Part shown: one piece after another, positions 9,807 to 18,469 of the stretch | Numbering within the stretch: position 1 is the stretch's first letter | Layout of the letters: the number at the start of each line of letters is the position of its first letter | From: Ferruginibacter albus | GTDB lineage: Bacteria; Bacteroidota; Bacteroidia; Chitinophagales; Chitinophagaceae | Length of the DNA stretch: 64,000 nucleotides | Assembly: GCF_020042285.1 (NCBI RefSeq) | Contig: NZ_CP083388.1 | Location: forward strand, 832,001-896,000 | Direction: 5' to 3' | The notes under the pieces: model-generated | Databases searched by the model: none | What the model saw: only the letters and a program-made list of their open reading frames with translations | What the model was told of the DNA's origin: nothing | Position numbers and translations under genes: made by a program

Positions 9807-10931
9807 CTACTTGCTTACAACCTTCAATGTTCTTTTAATAAGATTGGCTTTATGTATCAGCTCTTGTTTTTCGTTGCTTAAAATGGTGACATGTCCCATC
9901 TTTCTTCCGGGCTTGGTAGTTCGTTTGCCGTAAAGATGTACAAACACATTGTCCATTTTTAAAACTTCAGGTAAGCCTTCATAATAAGCATTTCCGCTCT
10001 GTCCGTCGGAGCCTACAATATTTACAATGGCAGCCGGTAAAATATGTTTTGTATTTCCTAAAGGATAATCCAGCATTACCCGCCACAACATATCAAACTG
10101 TGATGAATAATTAGCCTCAATGCTATGATGCCCGCTATTATGAACTCTTGGAGCTGTTTCATTCACCAATACTTCATCATTTATGTCAATAAACAATTCT
10201 ACGGCAAACAAGCCGGCGCTTTGTAATCCTTTTACAACTTTCAACGCAATAGCCTCAGCTTTCCACAGCGTTTTTTCAGGGATATCGGCAGGACTGATCT
10301 GGTAATCCAATAAGTTCAGCATCGGATCAAATACCATATCAACCGGGGGATATAAAACAGTTTGTCCGCTATTACTAACGGCAACGATGATAGCAATTTC
10401 TTTTTTTATGCTCACCATTTTTTCCAATACACCCGGCGCATCAAACCCTTTTTCAATATCTGCTGATGTTTTTATTACCTGTACGCCTTTTCCGTCATAA
10501 CCACCCATACCTATTTTGTTTACAGCAGGAAGGAAAGATGCATTGGAGCGAATGTCTTCTATATTTTGTGTAACAATAAAATTGCTGGTAGGGATCCCGT
10601 TCTCTTTATAAAATTGTTTCTGAAGAATTTTATTTTTAATAACACGCAAAGCACCCGGACTTGGATAAACTTTTATGCCTTCCTTCTCCAGTTTTTCCAA
10701 TGCCTCTTCATTTACACTTTCAATTTCAATAGTCAATACATCCAGGTCTTTACCAAAATTATAAACGTCATCAAAATTGCTAATATCCCCTTTGGTAAAA
10801 TGATGACATAAATGCGCTGCAGGGCATTGTGCATCATTTTCCATTACAAAAGTTTCAACGGGATAATTGGCTGCAGCTTGTAATAACATTCTGCCTAATT
10901 GACCACCACCAAGGATGCCTGCTTTTTTCAT
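9807..10931 (-). CDS. purK: N5-carboxyaminoimidazole ribonucleotide synthase
   Basis: ATP-grasp enzyme of purine biosynthesis. It converts AIR, bicarbonate and ATP to N5-CAIR in the cytoplasm. The 374-residue length is normal. The N-terminal motif GILGGGQLGRML marks the family. The ATP-grasp core shows NKIGMGGYDGKGVQ (~140-155), FAVELFIDINDEVLVNE and the binding motif NETAPRVHNSGHHSIEA (~255-275). The partner mutase gene purE is not adjacent. No operon partner is evident: the next gene is divergent and the downstream gene convergent. Confidence 0.96.
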   Translation of the reverse strand: MKKAGILGGGQLGRMLLQAAANYPVETFVMENDAQCPAAHLCHHFTKGDISNFDDVYNFGKDLDVLTIEIESVNEEALEKLEKEGIKVYPSPGALRVIKNKILQKQFYKENGIPTSNFIVTQNIEDIRSNASFLPAVNKIGMGGYDGKGVQVIKTSADIEKGFDAPGVLEKMVSIKKEIAIIVAVSNSGQTVLYPPVDMVFDPMLNLLDYQISPADIPEKTLWKAEAIALKVVKGLQSAGLFAVELFIDINDEVLVNETAPRVHNSGHHSIEANYSSQFDMLWRVMLDYPLGNTKHILPAAIVNIVGSDGQSGNAYYEGLPEVLKMDNVFVHLYGKRTTKPGRKMGHVTILSNEKQELIHKANLIKRTLKVVSK

Positions 10932-11077
10932 GCTGCAAATATAAATGCTGCTGCATGTATGGAGTAGTATTTCTATTGAAATGTAAAATTTTCCCCAAAT
11001 TCACATAATTAGTAAATTGACTTAATTATTTATTGTACTTTGCAGTATCAAGTGCTGTAACCCCCATTTATTTTTTG

Positions 11078-11854
11078 ATGAAAAAACTGTTGGCAAGATT
11101 TATCTTTCTTTTTATTGTTGCTATTGCAACAACTCGTCTTGCTGCATCTGCACAAAACGCTGTAACAGCCATCAGCGCCCCGTCTTTTAGTAGCGACAAT
11201 AATCTCGACCGCATCCAGGACACTTTAAAAAAACAATTTGAAACAAAGAAACTGGCGTTTCCTCCAAAAGAAATATATGTTCGCTCTTTCAAGTACGACA
11301 AGACATTGGAGATCTGGGTAAAGAGTGATCTGAAAGAAAATTTTAAGTTATTTAAGACCTACCATGTTTGCATGCAAAGCGGTACCATGGGACCAAAACG
11401 TATGGAAGGAGATTTCCAGGTGCCGGAAGGATTTTATTATATTAATGAGTTCAATCCAAACAGCAATTATCATTTGGCTTTGGGGTTAAATTATCCGAAT
11501 GCTTCCGACAGAATTTTAAGTGATTCTATGCACTTGCGCCCGGGTGGCGGCATTTATATTCATGGAAATTGTGTTTCTACCGGTTGTATCGCTATTTCGG
11601 ATGCACCTGTAGAAGAGGTTTATTTGCTGGCAACATATGCAAAAGCGCAGGGACAGGATTTTATTCCTGTGCATGTTTTTCCTGTTAAGTATAATGTAAA
11701 AAAATCGATGGAGTACCTGGCTCAAACTACTAAAGACAATCAGCCCTTACAACATTTTGCTGTTACTCTTAAAGAAGCATTTGACTATTTTGAAGAAAAG
11801 AAAGAATTGCCGATCATTATGATCGATAAGAAAGGTGATTACGTTATCCAGTAA
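11078..11854 (+). CDS. YafK-like murein L,D-transpeptidase (YkuD domain)
   Basis: 258 residues with a signal peptide (MKKLLARFIFLFIVA... to about SAQNA). The YkuD-fold catalytic site is IYIHGNCVSTGCIAISD, giving the HG...GC histidine and cysteine. The preceding segments MGPKRMEGDFQVPEGFYYI and YPNASDRI match the YafK/DpaA branch. Members of that branch act on L,D-links in peptidoglycan or remove attached lipoproteins; which reaction applies here cannot be read from sequence. It acts in the periplasm. A longer frame beginning with TTG at 11033 exists, but the ATG at 11078 starts a normal signal peptide and TGTACTTTGC, a likely -7 element, overlaps the TTG, so I use the ATG. Confidence 0.85.
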   Translation: MKKLLARFIFLFIVAIATTRLAASAQNAVTAISAPSFSSDNNLDRIQDTLKKQFETKKLAFPPKEIYVRSFKYDKTLEIWVKSDLKENFKLFKTYHVCMQSGTMGPKRMEGDFQVPEGFYYINEFNPNSNYHLALGLNYPNASDRILSDSMHLRPGGGIYIHGNCVSTGCIAISDAPVEEVYLLATYAKAQGQDFIPVHVFPVKYNVKKSMEYLAQTTKDNQPLQHFAVTLKEAFDYFEEKKELPIIMIDKKGDYVIQ

Positions 11855-11987
11855 TAATTTATTTTCTGTACAAGCTATCTGCGTTTACTCGTCATTGTTG
11901 CGTCACTCACTTATACAGCATATCATCATTGAACATTTTCTCCAAACGAATGAGCTGCTCACTCTAATAAGCATTTAACAATTCAAC

Positions 11988-12770
11988 TTATTTCTCGATC
12001 TTTCCTTGTGCTTCCAACATCCGCATTTCCTTGGCATCCTGCAAAAATTCTGAAGCAAAAATAAATTCGTTAAGGCGTTGATTTTTTGAGAAGATGATCT
12101 CTTTATTGGTACCGCTCCATTCTTTTTGCCCCTGGTACATGTACAAAATATTTTCCCCAATTTCCATTACGCTGTTCATATCATGCGTGTTAATAATGGT
12201 GGTCATGTTAAACTCTTTTGTAATTGCATGGATCAGCTTATCAATCACCATGGATGTTTGAGGATCAAGCCCCGAATTGGGTTCATCGCAAAACAAATAT
12301 TTTGGATTTAGTACGATAGCTCTTGCAATACCCACTCTTTTTTTCATGCCGCCACTTACTTCTGCAGGATATTTTTTATTGGCATCTTTCAGGTTCACTC
12401 TTTCCAAAACCTCATTTACTCGTTTTATCTTTTCGGAAGAGTTTAATTTAGAGAACATATCTAAAGGAAACATTACATTCTGTTCTACCGTCATGCTATC
12501 AAACAAGGCAGAGCCCTGGAACAGCATCCCGATTTGCTGACGTAATTCTTTACGTTGCTCGGATTCCATATGAGTAAAGCTCACCCCATCGTAAATAATT
12601 TCACCATGATCCGGCTCAAACAACCCTACCAGGCATTTTTGTAAAACGGTTTTGCCGCTTCCACTGGTACCAATGATAAGATTGCATTTGCCTGTCTCCA
12701 TCACATGACTTACATCATTGAGCACCACTTTTTCTCCGAAGCTTTTCTTTAAGTTTTTAAATTCGATCAT
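11988..12770 (-). CDS. mlaF: ABC transporter ATPase, MlaF-type lipid transport
   Basis: 260 residues. Walker A is GTSGSGKT (~34-41), the ABC signature is SGGMKKRVG (~140), Walker B with catalytic Glu is YLFCDEPNSGLDP (~160-172), and the switch His is in INTHDM. The sequence is of the MlaF/Ttg2A group, which powers phospholipid traffic between the two membranes together with an MlaE permease and an MCE (MlaD) protein. The permease is the next gene upstream (12881-13618). The two genes are 110 nt apart, separated by a palindromic repeat. No mlaD is present here. A tail of an MCE-like gene occurs far away at 54053. Confidence 0.9.
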   Translation of the reverse strand: MIEFKNLKKSFGEKVVLNDVSHVMETGKCNLIIGTSGSGKTVLQKCLVGLFEPDHGEIIYDGVSFTHMESEQRKELRQQIGMLFQGSALFDSMTVEQNVMFPLDMFSKLNSSEKIKRVNEVLERVNLKDANKKYPAEVSGGMKKRVGIARAIVLNPKYLFCDEPNSGLDPQTSMVIDKLIHAITKEFNMTTIINTHDMNSVMEIGENILYMYQGQKEWSGTNKEIIFSKNQRLNEFIFASEFLQDAKEMRMLEAQGKIEK

Positions 12771-12783
12771 AAACTGCTATAAA

Positions 12784-12866
12784 ATTTCACACAAAGTGCG
12801 TAATGAAAACAAAGTAACAATCTATTTCTTAGTGTACTTCGTATTCTTAGTTTCGTTGTGTGAAAT
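12784..12866. repeat. Palindromic intergenic element (TTTCACACAA...TTGTGTGAAA)
   Basis: Outer arms ATTTCACACAA and TTGTGTGAAAT form a perfect 11-bp stem over an 83-nt element. The interior has degenerate CTTAGTG/CTTCGT words. It is a diverged relative of the copy at 31137-31213 (TTTCACGCAAAG...CTTTGCGTGAAA). It sits between mlaE and mlaF and would be transcribed in their mRNA. Confidence 0.6.
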
Positions 12867-12880
12867 AGATTAAAAGAGAT

Positions 12881-13618
12881 CTATAATAAAATTGCTGCCA
12901 ACACATAATCGGCAAACAGTATCATAATACAGCTTACTACCACGCTCTTTGTACTGCTGCGACCAATTTCTAATGCACCGCCATTTACATTGTATCCAAA
13001 ATAAGCAGGAATGCTGCTGATGATAAATGCAAACGTGTATGCTTTGATCAATGCAAACCAAATATTATAAGGAACAAAATTCTGTATCAACCCTTTGTCA
13101 TAAGTATCGGTTGAAAGAATATGGGTTGCAGCACCGGCAAAACGGCCACCCCAAATTCCCAATACCATTGAAAGAACTACCAGCATTGGAATTGTAATGA
13201 GCGCAGCAATAATTTTAGGCATTATTAAATATGCTTTGGTATTAATGCCCATAATTTCCAAGGCATCTATTTGTTCGCTTACCCGCATGTTACCTAATTC
13301 GCTTGCAATTTTGCTGCCAACCACACCTGCCAGCACAATACAAACCAGCGTGGGCGAAAATTCCAATATAACAGTATCTCGTACAATCTGTGCAATAGTA
13401 GCAGCAGGTATAATAGGGCTTACCAATTGATATGCGGTTTGTAAAGTACTTACCGCACCCATAAAAATTGAAATAATAGAAACAATTCCTAATGAGCCAA
13501 TACCGATCTCTGAACATTGATGCATGAACTCTTTCCAATACATTTTCATGTTTTCCGGCTTGGAAAACATTCCTCTTATCATCAGTATATATCTTCCAAA
13601 ATGTGTAAAGAAATTCAT
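12881..13618 (-). CDS. mlaE: MlaE-type ABC transporter permease
   Basis: 245 residues with about five to six membrane segments, the usual size for MlaE. Characteristic stretches are IGSLGIVSIISIFMGAVST, LVCIVLAGVVGSKIASELG and MRVSEQIDALEIMG, the last a hallmark of the family (coupling helix region), followed by YLIMPKIIAALITIPML. It is an inner-membrane permease for glycerophospholipid transport and pairs with the ATPase gene downstream. It is the first gene of the pair. Confidence 0.92.
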   Translation of the reverse strand: MNFFTHFGRYILMIRGMFSKPENMKMYWKEFMHQCSEIGIGSLGIVSIISIFMGAVSTLQTAYQLVSPIIPAATIAQIVRDTVILEFSPTLVCIVLAGVVGSKIASELGNMRVSEQIDALEIMGINTKAYLIMPKIIAALITIPMLVVLSMVLGIWGGRFAGAATHILSTDTYDKGLIQNFVPYNIWFALIKAYTFAFIISSIPAYFGYNVNGGALEIGRSSTKSVVVSCIMILFADYVLAAILL

Positions 13619-13695
13619 TTTCTGTTTATTGATTTACTCGTTTATTAGTTTATGGTACAAATTAATCCAATTCCTGGTTATTAATCATCGTCTTA

Positions 13696-16023
13696 TCATT
13701 TGCTCTTCCACCATCTGCTTTTCTTTACCTCTTCTTGCGCATTGTTCATGCATTTCATTTGTGCATCTACTACAGCAATTAAAGCCATATTGTAGATGGA
13801 ACGAACGGAGCTGCCTAATTGCAATACATGCACGGGTTTCTTTAATCCTAATAAGATGGGACCAATACTATCAGCGCCTCCTAACTCCTGTAATAAATTA
13901 TAAGCAATATTACCTGCAGCAAGATTAGGAAATATTAATGTATTTACTTCACCATTTAATATTTCTGCAAAGGGATAATTTTCTTTCAGAATATCTTTAT
14001 TAAATGCAAAAATACCTTGCACCTCGCCATCGCAGATTAAATTAGGATCTTTTGCTTTCACTATTTCTCTTGCATTGCGAACTAAATTAGCTTCGGGAGA
14101 ATTGCTGCTTCCAAAATTAGAGTATGACAGCATTGCAATACGTGGTGTAATGTTGAATTGTTTCACTTCCTTCGCTACTAATAAAGTTATCTCAGCTAAC
14201 TCTTCCGCAGTTGGATTAAAATTAATGGTTGTATCAGCCAGGAACATTGGTCCACGTTTAGTGAACATGATGTACATACCTGCTATCTTTTTTACGCCTT
14301 CTTCCGTGCCGATGGTTTGTATGGCAGGACGAATAGTATCAGGATAATTTCTTGTTAATCCGCTGATCATACAATCGACTTCGCCTGTTTCAACCAGCAT
14401 GCATCCAAAATAGTTGCGGTCTTTCATCAACTTATAAGCTTCGTGCCTGTTGATGCCTTTGCGCTGGCGGTTTTCAAAAAAACGGTCACCAAATTGTTGA
14501 CGCATTTCTGTATGCGCCTCATCTTTTGGATTGATGATTGGAATACCATCCAAGTCAATTTTATTTTCAGCCGCAATCTTTTTAATGTTGAACTCGTCAC
14601 CTAGCAGTACCGGGTATCCTACGCCTTCTTCCAATGTCATTTGCGCTGCACGTAATACACGTATGTTCTCTGCATCAGCAAAAACAATACGTTTAGGCGC
14701 TTGCCTGGCTTTATTTCCTATTGCACGGCTTAATTGGTTGTCTAATCCCAACCGTTTATTTAATTCTAATTCATACGTATCCCAATCGGCAATGGGCTGC
14801 TTGGCAACACCGCTTTCCATAGCTGCTTTTGCAACAGCAGGTGCCACCGCTGCTAATAAACGAGGATCAACAGGCTTTGGAATAATATAAGCAGGGCCAA
14901 AAGAAATATTTTTATCGTTATAGGCCAGGTTCACCAATTCGGGAACAGGAGATTTGGCTAGTTCTGCTAAAGCCTTTACTGCAGCCAATTTCATCGCTTC
15001 ATTGATCGTAGTTGCCCTAACGTCTAAAGCACCCCGGAATATATATGGAAAGCCCAGTACATTGTTTACCTGGTTCGGATAGTCGCTTCTTCCGGTTGCC
15101 ATGATAACGTCTTTGCGTGCAGCAACTGCAACATCATACATTATCTCAGGCTCAGGGTTTGCCATGGCAAAAACGATAGGGTTTTTTGCCATGCTTTTGA
15201 TCATTTCTTCATTAATAATATTACCAACACTTAAGCCGATAAATACGTCTGCATCTTTTAATGCTTTTGCCAGATCGTAGTCTTTGTATTTTTCTTCGGT
15301 AGCATAATGTTGTTTTCTTTCATCAAGATCAATTCTTCCTTTATGAATAATTCCTTTTCTGTCAAACACCATAAAGTTACTGTGGTCGGCGCCCAACGAT
15401 TCATACAGTTGCATGCAAGCGATTGCTGCAGCGCCGGCGCCATTTACTACAAAACGAACCTTATCTATTTTCTTTTTCTGAATTTCCAATGCATTTAATA
15501 ATGCAGCAGATGAAATAATAGCGGTGCCATGCTGATCATCGTGCATAACGGGAATGCGTAACTGCTCTTTTAATTTTTGTTCGATATAAAAACATTCAGG
15601 CGCTTTAATGTCTTCTAAGTTGATGCCTCCAAACGTGGGCTCCAATGCTTTTACGATCTGAACAAACTTTTCGGGATCGGTTTCATTTATTTCAATATCA
15701 AATACATCGATATCTGCAAATATTTTAAATAATACACCTTTTCCTTCCATTACCGGTTTGCCTGCTTCCGGCCCAATATCGCCCAAACCTAATACTGCGG
15801 TACCATTGCTGATAACACCTACTAAGTTACCTTTTGCTGTGTATTTATAAACATCTTCCGGATGAGCTGCAATTTCCAGGCATGGTTCTGCCACACCGGG
15901 AGAATACGCTAATGATAGATCTCGCTGTGTTTTTGCTTCTTTGGTAGGAACAACTTCGATCTTTCCGGGCCTTCCTTTGGAATGATATTCCAATGCCTGT
16001 TGCTTTTTTGATTCTGTTGTCAT
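13696..16023 (-). CDS. maeB: NADP-type malic enzyme fused to phosphotransacetylase domain
   Basis: 775 residues, the usual length of MaeB proteins. Residues ~1-430 are malic enzyme: [36 protein letters not shown] (substrate and metal site), HDDQHGTA, and the dinucleotide fold [13 protein letters not shown]. Residues ~440-760 resemble phosphotransacetylase ([49 protein letters not shown]). In known members this second domain is usually regulatory rather than catalytic. It decarboxylates malate to pyruvate with NADPH formation in the cytoplasm. With pckA at 24.5 kb it forms part of the C4-to-C3 carbon node. It stands alone here. Confidence 0.95.
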   Translation of the reverse strand: MTTESKKQQALEYHSKGRPGKIEVVPTKEAKTQRDLSLAYSPGVAEPCLEIAAHPEDVYKYTAKGNLVGVISNGTAVLGLGDIGPEAGKPVMEGKGVLFKIFADIDVFDIEINETDPEKFVQIVKALEPTFGGINLEDIKAPECFYIEQKLKEQLRIPVMHDDQHGTAIISSAALLNALEIQKKKIDKVRFVVNGAGAAAIACMQLYESLGADHSNFMVFDRKGIIHKGRIDLDERKQHYATEEKYKDYDLAKALKDADVFIGLSVGNIINEEMIKSMAKNPIVFAMANPEPEIMYDVAVAARKDVIMATGRSDYPNQVNNVLGFPYIFRGALDVRATTINEAMKLAAVKALAELAKSPVPELVNLAYNDKNISFGPAYIIPKPVDPRLLAAVAPAVAKAAMESGVAKQPIADWDTYELELNKRLGLDNQLSRAIGNKARQAPKRIVFADAENIRVLRAAQMTLEEGVGYPVLLGDEFNIKKIAAENKIDLDGIPIINPKDEAHTEMRQQFGDRFFENRQRKGINRHEAYKLMKDRNYFGCMLVETGEVDCMISGLTRNYPDTIRPAIQTIGTEEGVKKIAGMYIMFTKRGPMFLADTTINFNPTAEELAEITLLVAKEVKQFNITPRIAMLSYSNFGSSNSPEANLVRNAREIVKAKDPNLICDGEVQGIFAFNKDILKENYPFAEILNGEVNTLIFPNLAAGNIAYNLLQELGGADSIGPILLGLKKPVHVLQLGSSVRSIYNMALIAVVDAQMKCMNNAQEEVKKSRWWKSK

Positions 16024-16076
16024 AATTAATTTTCGTTACACGAACTTTAATTCACGAATATGGCTGTCAACTTTAA

Positions 16077-17261
16077 TTATCCTTCTGCACCTAATAACGC
16101 CATCATTCCCATGCCAATTTCAATAGCGCTTTCATCTATATTAAAAGTAGGAGTGTGCACGCCACTTGTAATTCCTTTTGCTTTGTTGCCGGCGCCTAAC
16201 CTGAAAAAACAACCGGGAATCTGGTGTGTATAATAAGCAAAATCTTCTGCACCCATCCGCAATTCTGTTTCTTCTACATTATTGCTGCCAACATAGGCTT
16301 CTGCTTTTTTTCTTGAAGCACTGCTAAGGGCTGCATCATTTAATACAAATGGATAACCTACATCAATAGTGATGTCAATCTCGCCACCCATACTCTGCAC
16401 TAGTTCTGTAGCTTGTTTTGTAATAAGCTCATGCGCTTTAAAACGCCATTCTTCGTTCATTGCTCTGAAAGTCCCCATCAGCTTCACTTCTGAAGGAATT
16501 ACATTGGTAGTAAAGCCTCCATTAACAGCGGTGATGGATAATACGGAAGGATTGAATGGGTTATTATTTCTACTTACAATTTGTTGTAATGCAATAATTA
16601 AATGTGATGCAATTAATATGGGATCAATGGCAGATTGTGGCGCAGCTGCATGTCCGCCTTTACCCTTTACCGTTATGTACAGTTCATCGGCACTTGCCAT
16701 TACCATACCACCTCTGAAACTTAATTTACCTACTTCTAATGTTGGGTGAACATGTAGAGCGAAAATTCCCTGCGGAGCAGGATCTTTTAAAACATTTTCT
16801 TTAATAAGCAAGCTGGCACCTCCGGGATTTTTTTCTTCACCCGGCTGAAAAATTAATTTAACCGTTCCTTCCCAACTGTCTTTTAATTCATTTAAGATTT
16901 TTGCGGCGCCTAATAAGCAGGTAGTGTGTACATCATGCCCACATGCGTGCATGATGCCATTATTTACTGATTTGTAATCTATATTATTTTCTTCTGTGAT
17001 CGGTAATGCATCCATATCTGCCCGTAGAGCCACAACGCGTTTGCTCGGGTTTTTACCTTTGATCAATCCGATTACACCTGTGGTTGCTTTTATTTCAAAA
17101 GGGATATTAAGCTCTTTTAATTTTTTTTGAATGAAAGCAGATGTTTCAAATTCTTTATAGCTTAATTCGGGATGCGCATGCAAATGATGACGAACAGCGA
17201 TAAATTCTGCTGCATATTTTTTTGCAAGATCTTTTATTGATGCAAGTAATAAGTCGCTCAC
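16077..17261 (-). CDS. M20-family amidohydrolase (N-acyl amino acid / hippurate hydrolase type)
   Basis: 394 residues, typical of the M20D group. Metal-binding motifs are HACGHDVHTT (~100-110), PGEEKNPGGAS (acidic ligands ~140) and HVHPTLEVG, with the C-terminal ligand His in SGVHTPTFN. The dimerisation domain lies between about 185 and 300 (GKGGHAAAPQ). It removes acyl groups from amino acids or related amides; the substrate cannot be told from sequence, though diaminopimelate and hippurate are known for relatives. No signal peptide, so cytoplasmic. It lies 7 nt upstream of the next minus-strand gene's stop (17269), consistent with an operon deoC-SPOR-M20. Confidence 0.9.
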   Translation of the reverse strand: MSDLLLASIKDLAKKYAAEFIAVRHHLHAHPELSYKEFETSAFIQKKLKELNIPFEIKATTGVIGLIKGKNPSKRVVALRADMDALPITEENNIDYKSVNNGIMHACGHDVHTTCLLGAAKILNELKDSWEGTVKLIFQPGEEKNPGGASLLIKENVLKDPAPQGIFALHVHPTLEVGKLSFRGGMVMASADELYITVKGKGGHAAAPQSAIDPILIASHLIIALQQIVSRNNNPFNPSVLSITAVNGGFTTNVIPSEVKLMGTFRAMNEEWRFKAHELITKQATELVQSMGGEIDITIDVGYPFVLNDAALSSASRKKAEAYVGSNNVEETELRMGAEDFAYYTHQIPGCFFRLGAGNKAKGITSGVHTPTFNIDESAIEIGMGMMALLGAEG

Positions 17262-17268
17262 TAATTAT

Positions 17269-17712
17269 TTATTGTGTGGTTGTTTCTTTTGAAGGTTTGT
17301 TTTCTACCAGTTCCGACACTACATAAATATTGCCGGTTATGATCTTTGAATCTTCCAGTTCACTTTTATATTTCTCGGCTTCATCCTTGTCTAAAAAATC
17401 TCCAAACTTTAGTTTAATATTTGGTGCCTGAAAGGTCATGTAAATTTTCTCATCAGGGAATGACTGCAATAGCTGTGCCCTTATTTTTAGAGCCTGCGCT
17501 CTATCTGTAGTATTTAATACTAATAGACGATAGCCCTTTGTATATTTTCCGGTTAATGCACCATCTGCTTCATTAAACTCTGCTTCTTTTTTTGCCAAAA
17601 TATCAAGTCTTGAATCTTTTGTAACGAAAACATTTTTTGCAGCAGCAGAATCCTGCGCTAACAGCGAAGTGTAAACGAAACTGGTGATTGCTATTAAAAC
17701 TATTTTCTTCAT
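17269..17712 (-). CDS. Small secreted SPOR-like domain protein
   Basis: 147 residues with a signal peptide (MKKIVLIAITSFVYTSLLAQ). Residues ~55-135 look like a SPOR domain: GYRLLVLNTTDRAQALKIRA, then IKLKFGDFLDKDEAEKYKSEL. SPOR domains bind denuded peptidoglycan, often at division sites, so a periplasmic cell-wall role is likely (inference). A longer frame runs up to 17769. I chose the ATG at 17712 because it begins a clean signal peptide, has a strong Shine-Dalgarno (GGAGGATATTAATG), and overlaps the deoC stop by one base (TAATG), which suggests translational coupling. Confidence 0.75.
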   Translation of the reverse strand: MKKIVLIAITSFVYTSLLAQDSAAAKNVFVTKDSRLDILAKKEAEFNEADGALTGKYTKGYRLLVLNTTDRAQALKIRAQLLQSFPDEKIYMTFQAPNIKLKFGDFLDKDEAEKYKSELEDSKIITGNIYVVSELVENKPSKETTTQ

Positions 17713-18383
17713 TAATATCCTCCGTTTGATTCTGCTGATTGAGTTACAATTGCTATACTGCTGCTGCATCCTAAACGGGTTGCGCCGGCGTCAATCAGTT
17801 CTTTAGCAAAATTATAGGTTTTTATGCCGCCGCTGGCTTTAATTTGAATACTGTCGGGCAAATGCTTACGCATTAAAGCTACTGCTTCTAGAGTTGCCCC
17901 TTTTTCGGCATACCCAGTAGATGTTTTCATAAAATCAACACCGGCTGCACCATAAATGTCGCAACATTTAATGATTTCATCGTTGGTCAGTATACCGCTT
18001 TCAATAATAACCTTGATGGTCTTGTTCTTGTTTTTAATGATAGGTATGATATTGTTTATCTCATTTGCTAAAAATTGCCAGTCATTATTTTTTATTGCAG
18101 ATATATTGATGACAACATCTAATTCATCCACGCCGTCTACCATAGCTAAAATGATCTCTGCAATTTTTGCTTCCACTGCAGAATAGCCAAACGGAAAACC
18201 GATCACAGTTGCCGTTTTTACATTGCTGTCTTTTGTTAGCCCTTTAGCTTGCTTTATAAATAAAGGCGGAACGCAGACTGCAGCAAAACCGTATTCTTTT
18301 GCTTCGTTGCAAATGCGCTCAATATCACTTATTAAAGTGGTAGGCTTTAATATAGTATGATCTATATAAGGGGCTATATTCAT
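17712..18383 (-). CDS. deoC: Deoxyribose-phosphate aldolase
   Basis: 223 residues, normal length. It is a class I aldolase that cleaves 2-deoxyribose-5-phosphate to acetaldehyde and glyceraldehyde-3-phosphate in deoxynucleoside breakdown. Motifs seen are YIDHTILKP, VIGFPFGY, DELDVVINI, and FMKTSTGY with the Schiff-base lysine; the proton-relay lysine is in IKASGGIKT. It overlaps the next gene by one base. A strong terminator just upstream (18392-18430) separates it from secA. Confidence 0.96.
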   Translation of the reverse strand: MNIAPYIDHTILKPTTLISDIERICNEAKEYGFAAVCVPPLFIKQAKGLTKDSNVKTATVIGFPFGYSAVEAKIAEIILAMVDGVDELDVVINISAIKNNDWQFLANEINNIIPIIKNKNKTIKVIIESGILTNDEIIKCCDIYGAAGVDFMKTSTGYAEKGATLEAVALMRKHLPDSIQIKASGGIKTYNFAKELIDAGATRLGCSSSIAIVTQSAESNGGY

Positions 18384-18391
18384 TAAGTAAA

Positions 18392-18430
18392 ATTACAAAA
18401 GCCAAACTGAATAAGTTTGGCTTTTGTAAT
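18392..18430 (-). terminator. secA terminator, 16-bp stem
   Basis: ATTACAAAAGCCAAAC pairs perfectly with GTTTGGCTTTTGTAAT across a 7-nt loop. On the minus strand the stem is followed by TTTTACTT. It lies directly after the secA stop. Confidence 0.85.
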
Positions 18431-18469
18431 AATGTTGAGTAATGATATTATTTCGATCAAATAAGGATT

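Noticed and set aside
11033..11077. Earlier TTG start for the L,D-transpeptidase, and similar TTG starts at 26462, 34579 and 50348
   Set aside because: Each has a better ATG a short way downstream that gives a normal N-terminus or signal peptide.
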